Positions 1 through 6,972 are shown, counted from the first letter of the stretch. The stretch is DNA of 8,351 nucleotides from Spirochaetaceae bacterium (GCA_028527945.1 JAQQAK010000084.1:1-8351); one strand, 5' to 3'. Notes: a model not told the origin generated them from the sequence alone. Program-made: numbers and translations.

Positions 1-27
1 AAAAGAGTTTTTCCTGATAAAGAATAA
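1..27 (+). other. possible last codons of an upstream gene
   Basis: Reading from base 1 gives eight sense codons (KRVFPDKE) and a TAA at 25-27, which is 15 bases before the uxaB ATG. The spacing would suit an upstream operon member ending here. With only eight codons, coding cannot be shown and no product can be named. The other forward frames do not give a better tail. Confidence 0.22.
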
Positions 28-32
28 AAATT

Positions 33-37
33 GGAGG
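33..37 (+). promoter_or_regulatory. uxaB ribosome binding site
   Basis: GGAGG lies five bases before the ATG at 43. It settles the start of uxaB, because the upstream in-frame TTG at 31 overlaps this site and could not use it. Confidence 0.85.
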
Positions 38-42
38 AATTT

Positions 43-1557
43 ATGGCCAGTAACGACAAAATCCTGAACAAAGAAACAGCTACGCAGCTGGGGATTGAAA
101 AAAGCTCAAGACCAGTTAAGGTTTTACAGTTTGGAGAAGGAAATTTTCTCAGAGCATTTATAGACTGGATGATCTATGAAATGAATAAAAAGGATCTTTT
201 TAACGGCAATGTTTCTATTGTTCAGCCTCTTGAGCATGGAATGATAGACAAAATGAGCGAGCAGGATTATCTCTATACCCTTTATCTGCGTGGGGTTCAG
301 AATGGTGAGGTAAGAGTTGAGAAAAATATTATAGATGTTGTTGAGCGGGGCTTGAATGTTTACCGGGATTTTGAAGATTACCTCAAAGAGGCTGACAATC
401 CAGATTTAAAGCTTATTGTTTCAAATACTACAGAGGCTGGAATTGTTTACAGGGGTGAGGATGAAAGCACAGATAAGCCTCCAGTTTCATTTCCAGCAAA
501 GCTTCTTCTTCTTCTTAAAAGACGCTATGAAACATTTGGCTCAGACCCTCAAAAAGCGCTTATGATTATGCCATGTGAGCTTATAGACCGAAACGGAGAC
601 AACCTGAAAAAGGTTTTAAAAAGGTTGGCTGAAAAATGGTATCCAGAAGCCGCTGATTTTACTAAATGGCTCACAGACACGAATGTGTATTTTAATACTC
701 TTGTAGACCGAATTGTAAGCGGCTATCCACGAGAAGAAGCAGAGGCTCTTTGTAGTGAATGCGGCTATACGGATAACCTTATTGATACCGGTGAAATCTT
801 TCATTTTTTAGTTATTGAGGCTCCTGAAAGGTATCAAAAGGAGCTTCCTCTTGTTCAGGCAGGGCTTGATGTTAAATGGACCGATGACATGACTCCGTAC
901 CGCACAAGAAAGGTCAGAATACTTAACGGAGCGCATACTATGACGGTTCTTGCTGCTTACCTGTGCGGTCTTGAGACTGTTAAAGATTGTATGGATAGTG
1001 AAATTGTTTCTGCCTACATAAAAAAAGGTATTTATGAAGAGATTATCCCAACGCTTGATCTTCCAGATGATGAGCTCAATTTTTTTGGTGGAGCGGTTCT
1101 TGAACGTTTTAGTAATCCCTATATCAGACATCTTCTTTTGAGCATTTCTCTAAACTCTGTTTCAAAGTTTAAAACAAGGGTTCTTCCATCACTTCTTGAG
1201 TTCACAACGAGAAAGGGAAGTGTTCCTGAGCTTCTTTCATTTTCACTTGCAGCTCTGGTTCTTTTTTACAAAGGACAAAAGCGGCTTGAGACTTCACTTT
1301 CTGCAGTAAGGGCAGTTGATGGCGCTGTTTATGAGGTAAAGGATTCTCCGGAAGTTCTGGATGATTTTTTTAGTTTATGGAGTAAATACGGTGATAATCC
1401 TGATTGCAACGAGTTTATAAAAGAGGTTCTTGGACGCGAAGTTTATTGGGAAGAAGATCTCAATCAGGTTCCTGGGCTTACAGATAAGGTTGCCTCTTAT
1501 CTTGATGCAATGCTGAAAGATGGAGTTGAGGCAACAATGAAAAAGCTTGTAAGTTGA
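43..1557 (+). CDS. uxaB: tagaturonate reductase (altronate oxidoreductase)
   Basis: Cytoplasmic NAD-dependent enzyme that reduces D-tagaturonate to D-altronate, the second step of D-galacturonate catabolism. The 504-residue product is slightly longer than E. coli UxaB and belongs to the mannitol dehydrogenase / polyol long-chain dehydrogenase family. The N-terminal Rossmann segment reads VLQFGEGNFLRAFIDWMI (residues 27-44), the form typical of UxaB. SNTTEAGI (127-134), FNTLVDRIVSGYP (217-229) and the catalytic Lys-Asn-His signature KVRILNGAH (K290, N295, H298) are all present. I chose the ATG at 43: GGAGG at 33-37 is a strong ribosome site six bases upstream. An in-frame TTG at 31 overlaps that site and is unlikely to be used. 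It is the first complete gene of a run with uxaA, uxaC and a YiaK-type gene. The related fructuronate reductase (UxuB) is the main alternative, but the sequence style and the uxaA neighbour favour UxaB. Confidence 0.95.
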   Translation: MASNDKILNKETATQLGIEKSSRPVKVLQFGEGNFLRAFIDWMIYEMNKKDLFNGNVSIVQPLEHGMIDKMSEQDYLYTLYLRGVQNGEVRVEKNIIDVVERGLNVYRDFEDYLKEADNPDLKLIVSNTTEAGIVYRGEDESTDKPPVSFPAKLLLLLKRRYETFGSDPQKALMIMPCELIDRNGDNLKKVLKRLAEKWYPEAADFTKWLTDTNVYFNTLVDRIVSGYPREEAEALCSECGYTDNLIDTGEIFHFLVIEAPERYQKELPLVQAGLDVKWTDDMTPYRTRKVRILNGAHTMTVLAAYLCGLETVKDCMDSEIVSAYIKKGIYEEIIPTLDLPDDELNFFGGAVLERFSNPYIRHLLLSISLNSVSKFKTRVLPSLLEFTTRKGSVPELLSFSLAALVLFYKGQKRLETSLSAVRAVDGAVYEVKDSPEVLDDFFSLWSKYGDNPDCNEFIKEVLGREVYWEEDLNQVPGLTDKVASYLDAMLKDGVEATMKKLVS

Positions 1558-1565
1558 GGTTTTGC

Positions 1566-3044
1566 ATGAATAACCGATGGATAAAAATATCGCCAAAAGA
1601 TAATGTAATTGTCGCTCTTGAAGATCTTAAAGCAGGAGATGAAGTTTCCGGTATAATTCTCAAAACAGATATTCCTGCCGGGCATAAGGCCTCTATACAG
1701 AATATTGCCAGCGGAGAAAAAGTAATAAAATATGGTTTTCCGATAGGAAAGTCTTCCTTGAATATTGAAGCTGGCATGCATGTTCATACTCATAATCTTA
1801 AAACACTTCTTGATAAAGAGCTTGAATACAACTATTCCCCCTCAAAGCCTGAAAAACTTTCAGACTCTTTAAAAGGTAAAACCTTTATGGGATATCACAG
1901 AACGGATGGACGAGTTGGAACCCGGAATGAGATCTGGATTATCAACACTGTAGGCTGTGTAAATAAAACTGCGGAACGGCTCGCCAGGCTGTCAAATGAA
2001 AAGTTTAGCGGCCGCTGTGATGGAATATTTACATTTACTCATCCATATGGTTGTTCTCAGCTTGGTGAAGATCACCAGACTACTTCCGGTATTTTAGCTG
2101 ACCTTGTTAAGCACCCTAATGCCGGTGGAGTTCTTGTTTTAGGACTTGGGTGTGAGAACAATAATATTCCTCTATTTAAGAAGCTTCTTGTTAGTTGGGA
2201 TGAAGAAAGGGTTAAATTCCTTACAGCCCAGGAGGTGGATGATGAGATCGAGGAAGGGCTTAATATAATAGAAGAAATTGTGAAAACTGTAGAAGAGGAT
2301 AAAAGAGAACTATGCCCTTTGTCTTCTCTTGTTGTTGGGATGAAGTGTGGAGGCTCAGATGGTCTTTCAGGAATTACTGCCAATCCGCTTGTTGGTTGTT
2401 TTTCTGATCTTCTTGTTGCCGCTGGCGGAACAAGTATTCTGACAGAGGTTCCTGAAATGTTTGGCGCGGAGACTATTTTAATGAACCGCTGTGAAAGCAA
2501 GGAGCTCTTTGAAAAGACAGTAAGTTTGATAAATAATTTTAAAGAATATTTTATTAGCCATAATCAGGTTGTTTATGAAAACCCTTCCCCGGGAAATAAG
2601 GATGGCGGAATAACCTCTCTTGAAGATAAATCACTTGGGTGTATTCAGAAAGGTGGAAGGGCTCCTGTTTCAGAGGTTCTGCAATATGGCGAAAGAACAA
2701 GATCTTCCGGCTTAACATTATTAAGCGGTCCTGGAAATGATATTGTTTCAACTACGGCATTAACAGCTGCTGGTTCCAATATTATTTTGTTTACAACCGG
2801 GCGAGGAACTCCTCTTGGAGCCCCTGTTCCGACTGTAAAGATTTCTACAAATTCAAGGCTTGCTAAAAGAAAAAGTAACTGGATAGATTTTGATGCCGGA
2901 GTTCTTGTTGATGGAAGGAATATGGATGAAGTCTGCCTCGCATTTGCAGATTTTATTATTTCAATAGCATCTGGTAAGCAGGCTATGAATGAAAAAAATG
3001 ATTATAGAGAGATTGCTATTTTTAAGGATGGTGTAACATTATGA
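1566..3044 (+). CDS. uxaA: altronate dehydratase
   Basis: Dehydrates D-altronate to 2-keto-3-deoxy-D-gluconate in the cytoplasm; the family needs a divalent metal (iron or manganese in E. coli). The 492-residue product is close to the 495 of E. coli UxaA. An N-terminal SAF domain covers about residues 4-80, ending in the His-rich MHVHTHNLKT (71-80). The catalytic UxaA/GarD domain opens with MGYHRTDGRVGTRN (108-121) and includes FTHPYGCSQLGEDH (157-170) and MKCGGSDGLSGITANP (259-274). It closes with TAAGSNIILFTTGRGTPLGAP (400-420). I chose the ATG at 1566, with GAGG at 1556-1559 overlapping the uxaB stop. The TTG at 1554 lies within uxaB and lacks a ribosome site. The gap to uxaB is 8 bases, and the 3' end overlaps uxaC by ATGA, so translation is probably coupled. 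Confidence 0.95.
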   Translation: MNNRWIKISPKDNVIVALEDLKAGDEVSGIILKTDIPAGHKASIQNIASGEKVIKYGFPIGKSSLNIEAGMHVHTHNLKTLLDKELEYNYSPSKPEKLSDSLKGKTFMGYHRTDGRVGTRNEIWIINTVGCVNKTAERLARLSNEKFSGRCDGIFTFTHPYGCSQLGEDHQTTSGILADLVKHPNAGGVLVLGLGCENNNIPLFKKLLVSWDEERVKFLTAQEVDDEIEEGLNIIEEIVKTVEEDKRELCPLSSLVVGMKCGGSDGLSGITANPLVGCFSDLLVAAGGTSILTEVPEMFGAETILMNRCESKELFEKTVSLINNFKEYFISHNQVVYENPSPGNKDGGITSLEDKSLGCIQKGGRAPVSEVLQYGERTRSSGLTLLSGPGNDIVSTTALTAAGSNIILFTTGRGTPLGAPVPTVKISTNSRLAKRKSNWIDFDAGVLVDGRNMDEVCLAFADFIISIASGKQAMNEKNDYREIAIFKDGVTL

Positions 3045-4438
3045 AATTTATCAATGACGATTTTTTATTACAGACAAAATCTGCCTCAAGACTGTATCAC
3101 GAATATGCCGAGAATCAGCCTATTATCGACTATCATTGTCACCTTAACCCTGAAGAAATAAGGTCTGACATAAGCTGGGAGAATCTTACTCAGGTTTGGC
3201 TTTATGGAGATCACTATAAATGGCGGGCAATGAGAACAAATGGAGTTTCAGAAGATTACTGTACTGGTGACAAAACTGATAGAGAGAAGTTTCATAAATT
3301 TGCTGAAACCATGCCATACCTTCTGAGAAACCCTCTTTACCATTGGTGTCATCTCGAGCTTGCCAGGTATTTTGATATTGACGATCTCCTTCTTTCTGGT
3401 GATACAGCTGAGAAAATCTGGAAAAAAACTGAAGACATTCTTAAAGGCGGTCTTTCTGCCAGAAAATTGATGACAAACAGTAACGTTACTGTTGTTTGTA
3501 CAACAGATGATCCTTTAGATTCTCTTGAACATCACAAGGCTCTTGCCATGGATGAAAGCTTTTCAGTTAAGGTTCTTCCAACTTGGAGACCTGACAAAGC
3601 ACTCGCAATTGATAAAGATTTTTGGAATAAATACATTAATGATCTTGCCGTGGCAGCAGACAAGAATATTTCGACCTACACTGAGCTTGTAGAGGCTCTC
3701 AGAATTCGCCATAGCTTCTTTCATGATAACGGTTGTCGTCTTTCTGATCATGGGCTTGATACTGTCTATGCTTCAGATTTTTCAGAAGCAGAAATAGATA
3801 GTATTTTCAGTAGGGCCAGATCCGGCGGGGTAGTCAGTACTGTTGAAGCTGACAAATATAGATCCGCTCTAATGCTTGATTTTGGAAGAATGGACGCTGA
3901 AAAAGGCTGGACAAAGCAGCTTCACATTGGCGCTCTCAGAAATAACAATACCCGGCTCTTTAGTAAACTTGGTCCTGATACCGGCTTTGATTCTATCGAT
4001 GATCAAACCTACGCCAGGCCATTGTCTTCTTACTTGAATAAGCTTGATATGGAAAATTCTCTTCCAAAAACAATTCTCTACAACCTTAATCCAAGAGATA
4101 ATGAGGTTATTGGAACCATGCTTGGTAATTTTCAGGACGGCAGTGTCGCTGGTAAGCTTCAGATGGGGTCAGGATGGTGGTTTCTTGATCAGAAAGACGG
4201 CATGACCCGCCAGATAGAAGCCCTGTCTCAACTTGGGGCTCTAAGCAGGTTTGTCGGAATGCTTACAGACAGCCGCTCATTTTTATCATACACACGTCAT
4301 GAATATTTTCGCCGTATCCTTTGTAATATTCTTGGCGCTGATATGGAAAATGGTCTTATTCCTGATGATTTTAATCTTGTAGGAAATATGGTTTCTGATA
4401 TTAGCTTCAGAAATGCTGACAGATATTTTGGGTTTTAG
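3041..4438 (+). CDS. uxaC: uronate (glucuronate/galacturonate) isomerase
   Basis: Isomerises D-galacturonate to D-tagaturonate and D-glucuronate to D-fructuronate, the entry step for both uronates. The 465-residue product matches E. coli UxaC (470). The N-terminal metal site is in IIDYHCHLNPEEI (28-40), with H32 and H34 of the amidohydrolase-like HxH motif. Later family blocks include VVCTTDDPLDSLEHH, PTWRPDKA, KQLHIGALRNNN and the C-terminal GMLTDSRSFLSYTRHEYFRR. The ATG at 3041 overlaps the uxaA stop as ATGA. A weak GGTG (3030-3033) and an AAGGA slightly further upstream may serve as ribosome site, but coupling to uxaA is the likelier mode. One enzyme serving both uronates means the operon could also support glucuronate entry, but no uxuA or uxuB is in view, so the galacturonate branch is the one completed here. 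Confidence 0.96.
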   Translation: MKFINDDFLLQTKSASRLYHEYAENQPIIDYHCHLNPEEIRSDISWENLTQVWLYGDHYKWRAMRTNGVSEDYCTGDKTDREKFHKFAETMPYLLRNPLYHWCHLELARYFDIDDLLLSGDTAEKIWKKTEDILKGGLSARKLMTNSNVTVVCTTDDPLDSLEHHKALAMDESFSVKVLPTWRPDKALAIDKDFWNKYINDLAVAADKNISTYTELVEALRIRHSFFHDNGCRLSDHGLDTVYASDFSEAEIDSIFSRARSGGVVSTVEADKYRSALMLDFGRMDAEKGWTKQLHIGALRNNNTRLFSKLGPDTGFDSIDDQTYARPLSSYLNKLDMENSLPKTILYNLNPRDNEVIGTMLGNFQDGSVAGKLQMGSGWWFLDQKDGMTRQIEALSQLGALSRFVGMLTDSRSFLSYTRHEYFRRILCNILGADMENGLIPDDFNLVGNMVSDISFRNADRYFGF

Positions 4439-4461
4439 AGCCTCTTTGGTTAAATTATATT

Positions 4462-4470
4462 GGAGGAAAG
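4462..4470 (+). promoter_or_regulatory. ribosome binding site deciding the yiaK start
   Basis: GGAGGAAAG ends five bases before the ATG at 4476. It makes this ATG preferable to the ATG at 4413, which is inside uxaC and would add 21 residues unlike the family N-terminus. Confidence 0.85.
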
Positions 4471-4475
4471 CGGTT

Positions 4476-5474
4476 ATGAGAGTTGCATTTAAAGAGATGT
4501 ATAGTGAGTTTGAGCGGGTTCTGCTTAAGTTTGGTATGAATGAAGAGCAGGCTGCTCTTGCCGCGAGGCTTTTTACAGAAGCCAGTCAGGATGGAATTTA
4601 CTCTCATGGTTTAAACCGCTTTCCCGGATTTATTGATTCCATAAAAGATGGAACCGTTAATGTCGAGGCAATTCCTGTTTTTAAGGAAAGTATAGGCGGT
4701 CTTGAGCGTTGGGACGGCTGCTGCGGGCCGGGGAATCTGAATGCCTATGCGTGTACTACGAGGGCCATAGAGCTTGCAAAACTTAATAGTTTTGGAGCCG
4801 TCGCCTTGTCTAACACAAACCACTGGATGCGTCCCGGAGCATATGGGCTTATGGCCGCTGAAGCTGACTGTATAGGAGTTTTCTGGACAAACACTATGCC
4901 TAATATGCCTGCGTGGGGAGGCTCTGAGCCAAAGCTTGGAAATAATCCCCTTGTTATTTCTGTTCCCCATAAAGGAGTTCCTGTTCTGTTTGATGCCGCG
5001 ATGAGTCAGTATTCTTACGGTAAACTTGGAACATACGCTCTAAATAACGAAATGCTTCCTTATGACGGAGGTTTTGACAAAAATGGAAATCTGACAAAGA
5101 ACCCGTCAGAAATACTCTATACTCAACAGCCTTTGCCTATTGGCTTATGGAAGGGGGCAGGTTTATCTCTTGTTCTTGACTTGATAGCCGCTGTTCTCTC
5201 CGGCGGTCTCTGTACCAGAGAGGTCGGGGAATTATCCGGGGAGACAAAGCTTTCTCAGGTATTTATTGCTGTAAATCTGGAGTCTTTTACTGATAGAAAT
5301 AGAATAAATGAGATGATAGAAAAAACTCTTTTGGAACTGAAATGTTCCAAAACTATGGAGTCTTATACTTCTATCCGTTACCCCGGAGAGGGGCTTGCTC
5401 AAAAAAGAGCAGAAAGCCTTGAGAATGGAATTCTTGTAGAACCATCTATCTGGGCTGAGGTTCAGGCATTATAG
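4476..5474 (+). CDS. yiaK: YiaK-type 2,3-diketo-L-gulonate reductase (Ldh/sulfolactate dehydrogenase family)
   Basis: NAD(P)H-dependent reductase of the malate/L-lactate/sulfolactate dehydrogenase family. E. coli YiaK (DlgD) reduces 2,3-diketo-L-gulonate to 3-keto-L-gulonate. From the ATG at 4476 the product is 332 residues, the same length as E. coli YiaK as I recall it. The family catalytic histidine is H44 in YSHGLNRFPGF, followed by R48. ALSNTNHWMRPGAYG (110-124), GNNP (155-158), SYGKLGTY (180-187) and the helix KGAGLSLVLDLIAAVLSGG (226-244) are family blocks. The C-terminus, IWAEVQAL, also resembles the YiaK end. The start is fixed by GGAGGAAAG at 4462-4470; an earlier in-frame ATG at 4413 lies inside uxaC. 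The gap to uxaC is 37 bases. The enzyme type is well supported; the actual substrate in this operon is not known. Confidence 0.85.
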   Translation: MRVAFKEMYSEFERVLLKFGMNEEQAALAARLFTEASQDGIYSHGLNRFPGFIDSIKDGTVNVEAIPVFKESIGGLERWDGCCGPGNLNAYACTTRAIELAKLNSFGAVALSNTNHWMRPGAYGLMAAEADCIGVFWTNTMPNMPAWGGSEPKLGNNPLVISVPHKGVPVLFDAAMSQYSYGKLGTYALNNEMLPYDGGFDKNGNLTKNPSEILYTQQPLPIGLWKGAGLSLVLDLIAAVLSGGLCTREVGELSGETKLSQVFIAVNLESFTDRNRINEMIEKTLLELKCSKTMESYTSIRYPGEGLAQKRAESLENGILVEPSIWAEVQAL

Positions 5475-5476
5475 AC

Positions 5477-6037
5477 TTAATGTTTTCTTGGTCTTAGAAA
5501 ACCGAATAAACTTCCAAAAATTCCACCTATAATATGCGCGAACTGAGAGATATCATCGTAACGCATTGCGTTGATAATCTCTACTGAAAGATAGAGAATT
5601 AATATCAAAATAAAGCTTAATGGTATTTCTCCGTTTTTGGTGTTGGTGAAAGAAATAAGAAGAATCATCATAAAAACAATACCACTTGCGCCAAGAAGGG
5701 CTGTTGAAAAAAGAAAAGCGTTTAAAAGGCCTGTTACTACTGCTGTTATAAATATCATGAAAAACAGAGTGAGTGAGCCGTATTTTTCTTCAAGGATAGG
5801 ACCTATTAAAAGCATCAATGTCATGTTTCCAAGAAGATGTTCCCAGCTGGAGTGTCCAAGACAGTGGGTAAATAATGTCATCCAGTCTACCCAGTCGTAT
5901 GTGTTAAACATTCCCTTGCCGGGAACCATGAAATATGTTGGAATAAAATGTGACCCGGTTATCTGGTCTATTAAAATAAGAGCTGATGCTGTTAAGGCAA
6001 AAGTCAGTGTTAATGGCGCGTTATATTTAATCCTCAT
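5477..6037 (-). CDS. rhomboid-family intramembrane serine protease
   Basis: A six-helix membrane protease that cuts transmembrane substrates near the membrane surface. The 186-residue protein has no extra N-terminal domain, the minimal bacterial layout. HLLGN (H67, N71) is the oxyanion-side motif in helix 2, GASG (116-119) carries the catalytic S118, and AHIIGG carries the catalytic H168 with the helix-packing GGIFGSLFGF after it. The spacings (47 residues N71 to S118, 50 residues S118 to H168) are close to those of E. coli GlpG, so it should be active. The ATG at 6037 is the only good in-frame start; a TAG lies seven codons upstream, and no clear ribosome site is visible. The gene converges on yiaK with 2 bases between the stops. 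No substrate is suggested by the neighbours. Confidence 0.93.
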   Translation of the reverse strand: MRIKYNAPLTLTFALTASALILIDQITGSHFIPTYFMVPGKGMFNTYDWVDWMTLFTHCLGHSSWEHLLGNMTLMLLIGPILEEKYGSLTLFFMIFITAVVTGLLNAFLFSTALLGASGIVFMMILLISFTNTKNGEIPLSFILILILYLSVEIINAMRYDDISQFAHIIGGIFGSLFGFLRPRKH

Positions 6038-6157
6038 AGTCAGCTTATCGGCATGCTATCCAGCAGTTTTAAATTTGACTAAAATAAAATTAGCATAATT
6101 AATATAAAAGCGACTGCTGCCGAAATTTAGCATCATTTAGATCTGTAAGCCCTGCTA

Positions 6158-6185
6158 ATCAGCTGTGGCTGGCTTGACAGCTGAT
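6158..6185. repeat. 9-bp inverted repeat with 10-nt loop
   Basis: ATCAGCTGT at 6158-6166 and ACAGCTGAT at 6177-6185 are perfect reverse complements. The right arm covers the end of the -35 box TTGACA (6174-6179). No T-run follows on either strand, so it does not look like a terminator. An operator or a chance repeat are the alternatives. Confidence 0.5.
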
Positions 6186-6202
6186 AAAAGCGGGAGTACT
6201 TT
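6174..6202 (+). promoter_or_regulatory. candidate promoter for tRNA-Arg
   Basis: A perfect TTGACA (6174-6179) is followed after 17 bases by TACTTT (6197-6202), a weak -10 box. A start near 6209 would give a leader of about 54 bases before the tRNA. The only gene downstream on this strand is the tRNA. The -10 box is poor, hence moderate confidence. Confidence 0.45.
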
Positions 6203-6205
6203 ATT

Positions 6206-6256
6206 ATGACAAAGAGACTATGTGTTCTTTTCATTTTAGTTTTTTGTTTTAGGTAA
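6206..6256 (+). CDS. very short hydrophobic reading frame upstream of the tRNA
   Basis: ATG at 6206 opens a 16-codon frame, MTKRLCVLFILVFCFR, closed by TAA at 6254-6256. GGGAG at 6192-6196 stands nine bases upstream as a usable ribosome site. The peptide has the charge pattern of a signal-peptide start (two basic residues, then a hydrophobic run). It could be a stump of an exported protein cut off at the tRNA, a tiny membrane peptide, or chance. The proposed -10 box overlaps the space between ribosome site and ATG. If transcription starts near 6209 the frame would not be translated, so the two readings conflict. Confidence 0.2.
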   Translation: MTKRLCVLFILVFCFR

Positions 6257-6262
6257 ACTAAA

Positions 6263-6336
6263 GGTCGCGTAGCTCAGCTGGATAGAGCGCTTCCCTCCGG
6301 AGGAAGAGGTCGTGGGTTCGAATCCCGCCGCGATCA
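6263..6336 (+). tRNA. tRNA-Arg, anticodon CCG
   Basis: The full cloverleaf folds. The acceptor stem is GGTCGCG with CGCGATC (one G-T pair), and the D stem is GCTC/GAGC. The anticodon stem CTTCC/GGAAG has loop CTCCGGA with anticodon CCG at 6297-6299, reading CGG. The variable loop is AGGTC, and the T arm is GTGGG-TTCGAAT-CCCGC. The discriminator is A at 6336. CCA is not encoded, so it must be added after transcription. The minus strand across the gene gives the well-known false protein string FEPTTSSSGGKRS, which should not be annotated. tRNA genes of this kind are common integration sites, and an integrase-like remnant lies about 330 bases downstream. Confidence 0.97.
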
Positions 6337-6662
6337 AATTATAGAAAAATAAATCCTTACAATATAAATATTTAATAAATAGCAGTTTTTTGAGTTTTTT
6401 TGAAAAATAAAATTGATACACGAATTGATACACTTTTAGTTTGAGTTTTTATTAAAAAAGCATAATGAGAAAGCAATTTATAATTTATTCGCCGGGAAGG
6501 TTTAATACCACGCCCTGCTTTAGCAGCATTCTACATGCGGAATCTTCTATTTGGAAAGAGTATTTTTGTGTTGGGTAGAAAGCGGCGACCGTCTAAACCC
6601 ATTCCTTGCAGAACCAACCTGTGTTTGCTTTGCTCCGGAGTGGTTGATTGTTGCGCTACTGA
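6337..6662. other. region without a recognisable gene, between tRNA and integrase remnant
   Basis: The first part (6337-6480) is very AT-rich, with T-runs at 6385-6391 and 6395-6401 that may help end tRNA transcription; no strong hairpin precedes them. It also has a tandem repeat at 6411-6433. From about 6484 the base composition becomes more mixed. Open stretches exist in two forward frames (6524-6700, about 59 codons, and an overlapping frame up to about 6682). Neither has a ribosome site with a start codon and I recognise neither translation. This may be decayed coding DNA from the same element as the integrase fragment. Confidence 0.4.
6411..6433. repeat. two direct copies of AATTGATACAC, period 12
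   Basis: AATTGATACAC occurs at 6411-6421 and again at 6423-6433, separated by a single G. It sits 75 bases past the tRNA and before the integrase-like remnant. Phage-type integrases bind short direct repeats near their attachment sites, so this is a candidate, but function is only inferred from position. Confidence 0.6.
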
Positions 6663-6946
6663 AAGAAAAAGGGCAATTGTTTAGGATTTTGGGAGAATCA
6701 TAATCAAGAATATTCAATTCGATTATCTGTAGATTCTCTTGTCAACGAGCTTGAAGCTTGGGGGATTATTCAGTAAATAACAAAACTGATGTAGACGCTT
6801 TTGCGCGAATGTATATAGATCGGGGGTATGTAAAAATAAAAAAGCAAGGCTTAGACTATATTGAGTACATTGAAAACTTCTGGACTAAAGATAGTAGTTA
6901 TATTGTTCAGAAAAAAATCCGTGGTTCAGGTGTTTCTATGTCTTAA
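6663..6946 (+). pseudogene. probable degraded tyrosine-recombinase integrase, N-terminal part
   Basis: Two overlapping forward frames look like pieces of one protein. The first (6663-6776) ends with SIRLSVDSLVNELEAWGIIQ and a TAA. The second (about 6755-6946) contains VDAFARMYIDRGYV, then IEYIENFWTKDSSYIVQKK and GSGVSMS before TAA. A pattern of an SV.SLL block, a helical stretch and FW..D.S.Y....K..G...S is, from memory, how the N-terminal and core-binding region of a treponeme phage-type integrase family reads. The order is right and a single frameshift near 6757-6773 joins the pieces. The catalytic C-terminal domain (R..HxxR..Y) is absent: only 26 bases remain before the convergent PAP2 gene. 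There is no start with a ribosome site, so I call it a remnant. The proximity to tRNA-Arg supports this. A chance pair of frames is the alternative. Confidence 0.42.
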
Positions 6947-6972
6947 CTGCAGAGTATACCCATTGTGAGATG

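Larger units (their letters stand above)
6038..6262. other. divergent intergenic region between rhomboid gene and tRNA-Arg
   Basis: An AT-rich centre (about 6068-6110) is bracketed by a 7-bp inverted repeat, CAGCAGT at 6061-6067 and ACTGCTG at 6113-6119. The rhomboid promoter should lie here, but I see no box pair on the minus strand good enough to call. Towards the tRNA the region carries a good -35 box, a hairpin-forming repeat and a short reading frame, each listed separately. Confidence 0.4.

Noticed and set aside
31..42. TTG at 31 as start of uxaB
   Set aside because: It overlaps the GGAGG ribosome site that serves the ATG at 43.
1554..1565. TTG at 1554 as start of uxaA
   Set aside because: It lies inside the uxaB stop region, and the ATG at 1566 has GAGG at proper spacing.
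2072..2500. 142-residue minus-strand reading frame inside uxaA, and similar frames inside uxaB and uxaC
   Set aside because: They sit opposite well-supported enzymes, have Ser/Pro-rich low-information translations and no ribosome sites.
5637..6098. 153-residue plus-strand reading frame
   Set aside because: It lies opposite the rhomboid gene, which has all catalytic motifs. The forward translation shows no recognisable family and no ribosome site.
6236..6433. 65-residue minus-strand reading frame across the tRNA
   Set aside because: Its core, FEPTTSSSGGKRS, is the well-known false translation of the antisense strand of a tRNA gene. The tRNA cloverleaf is complete, so this is not a protein gene.
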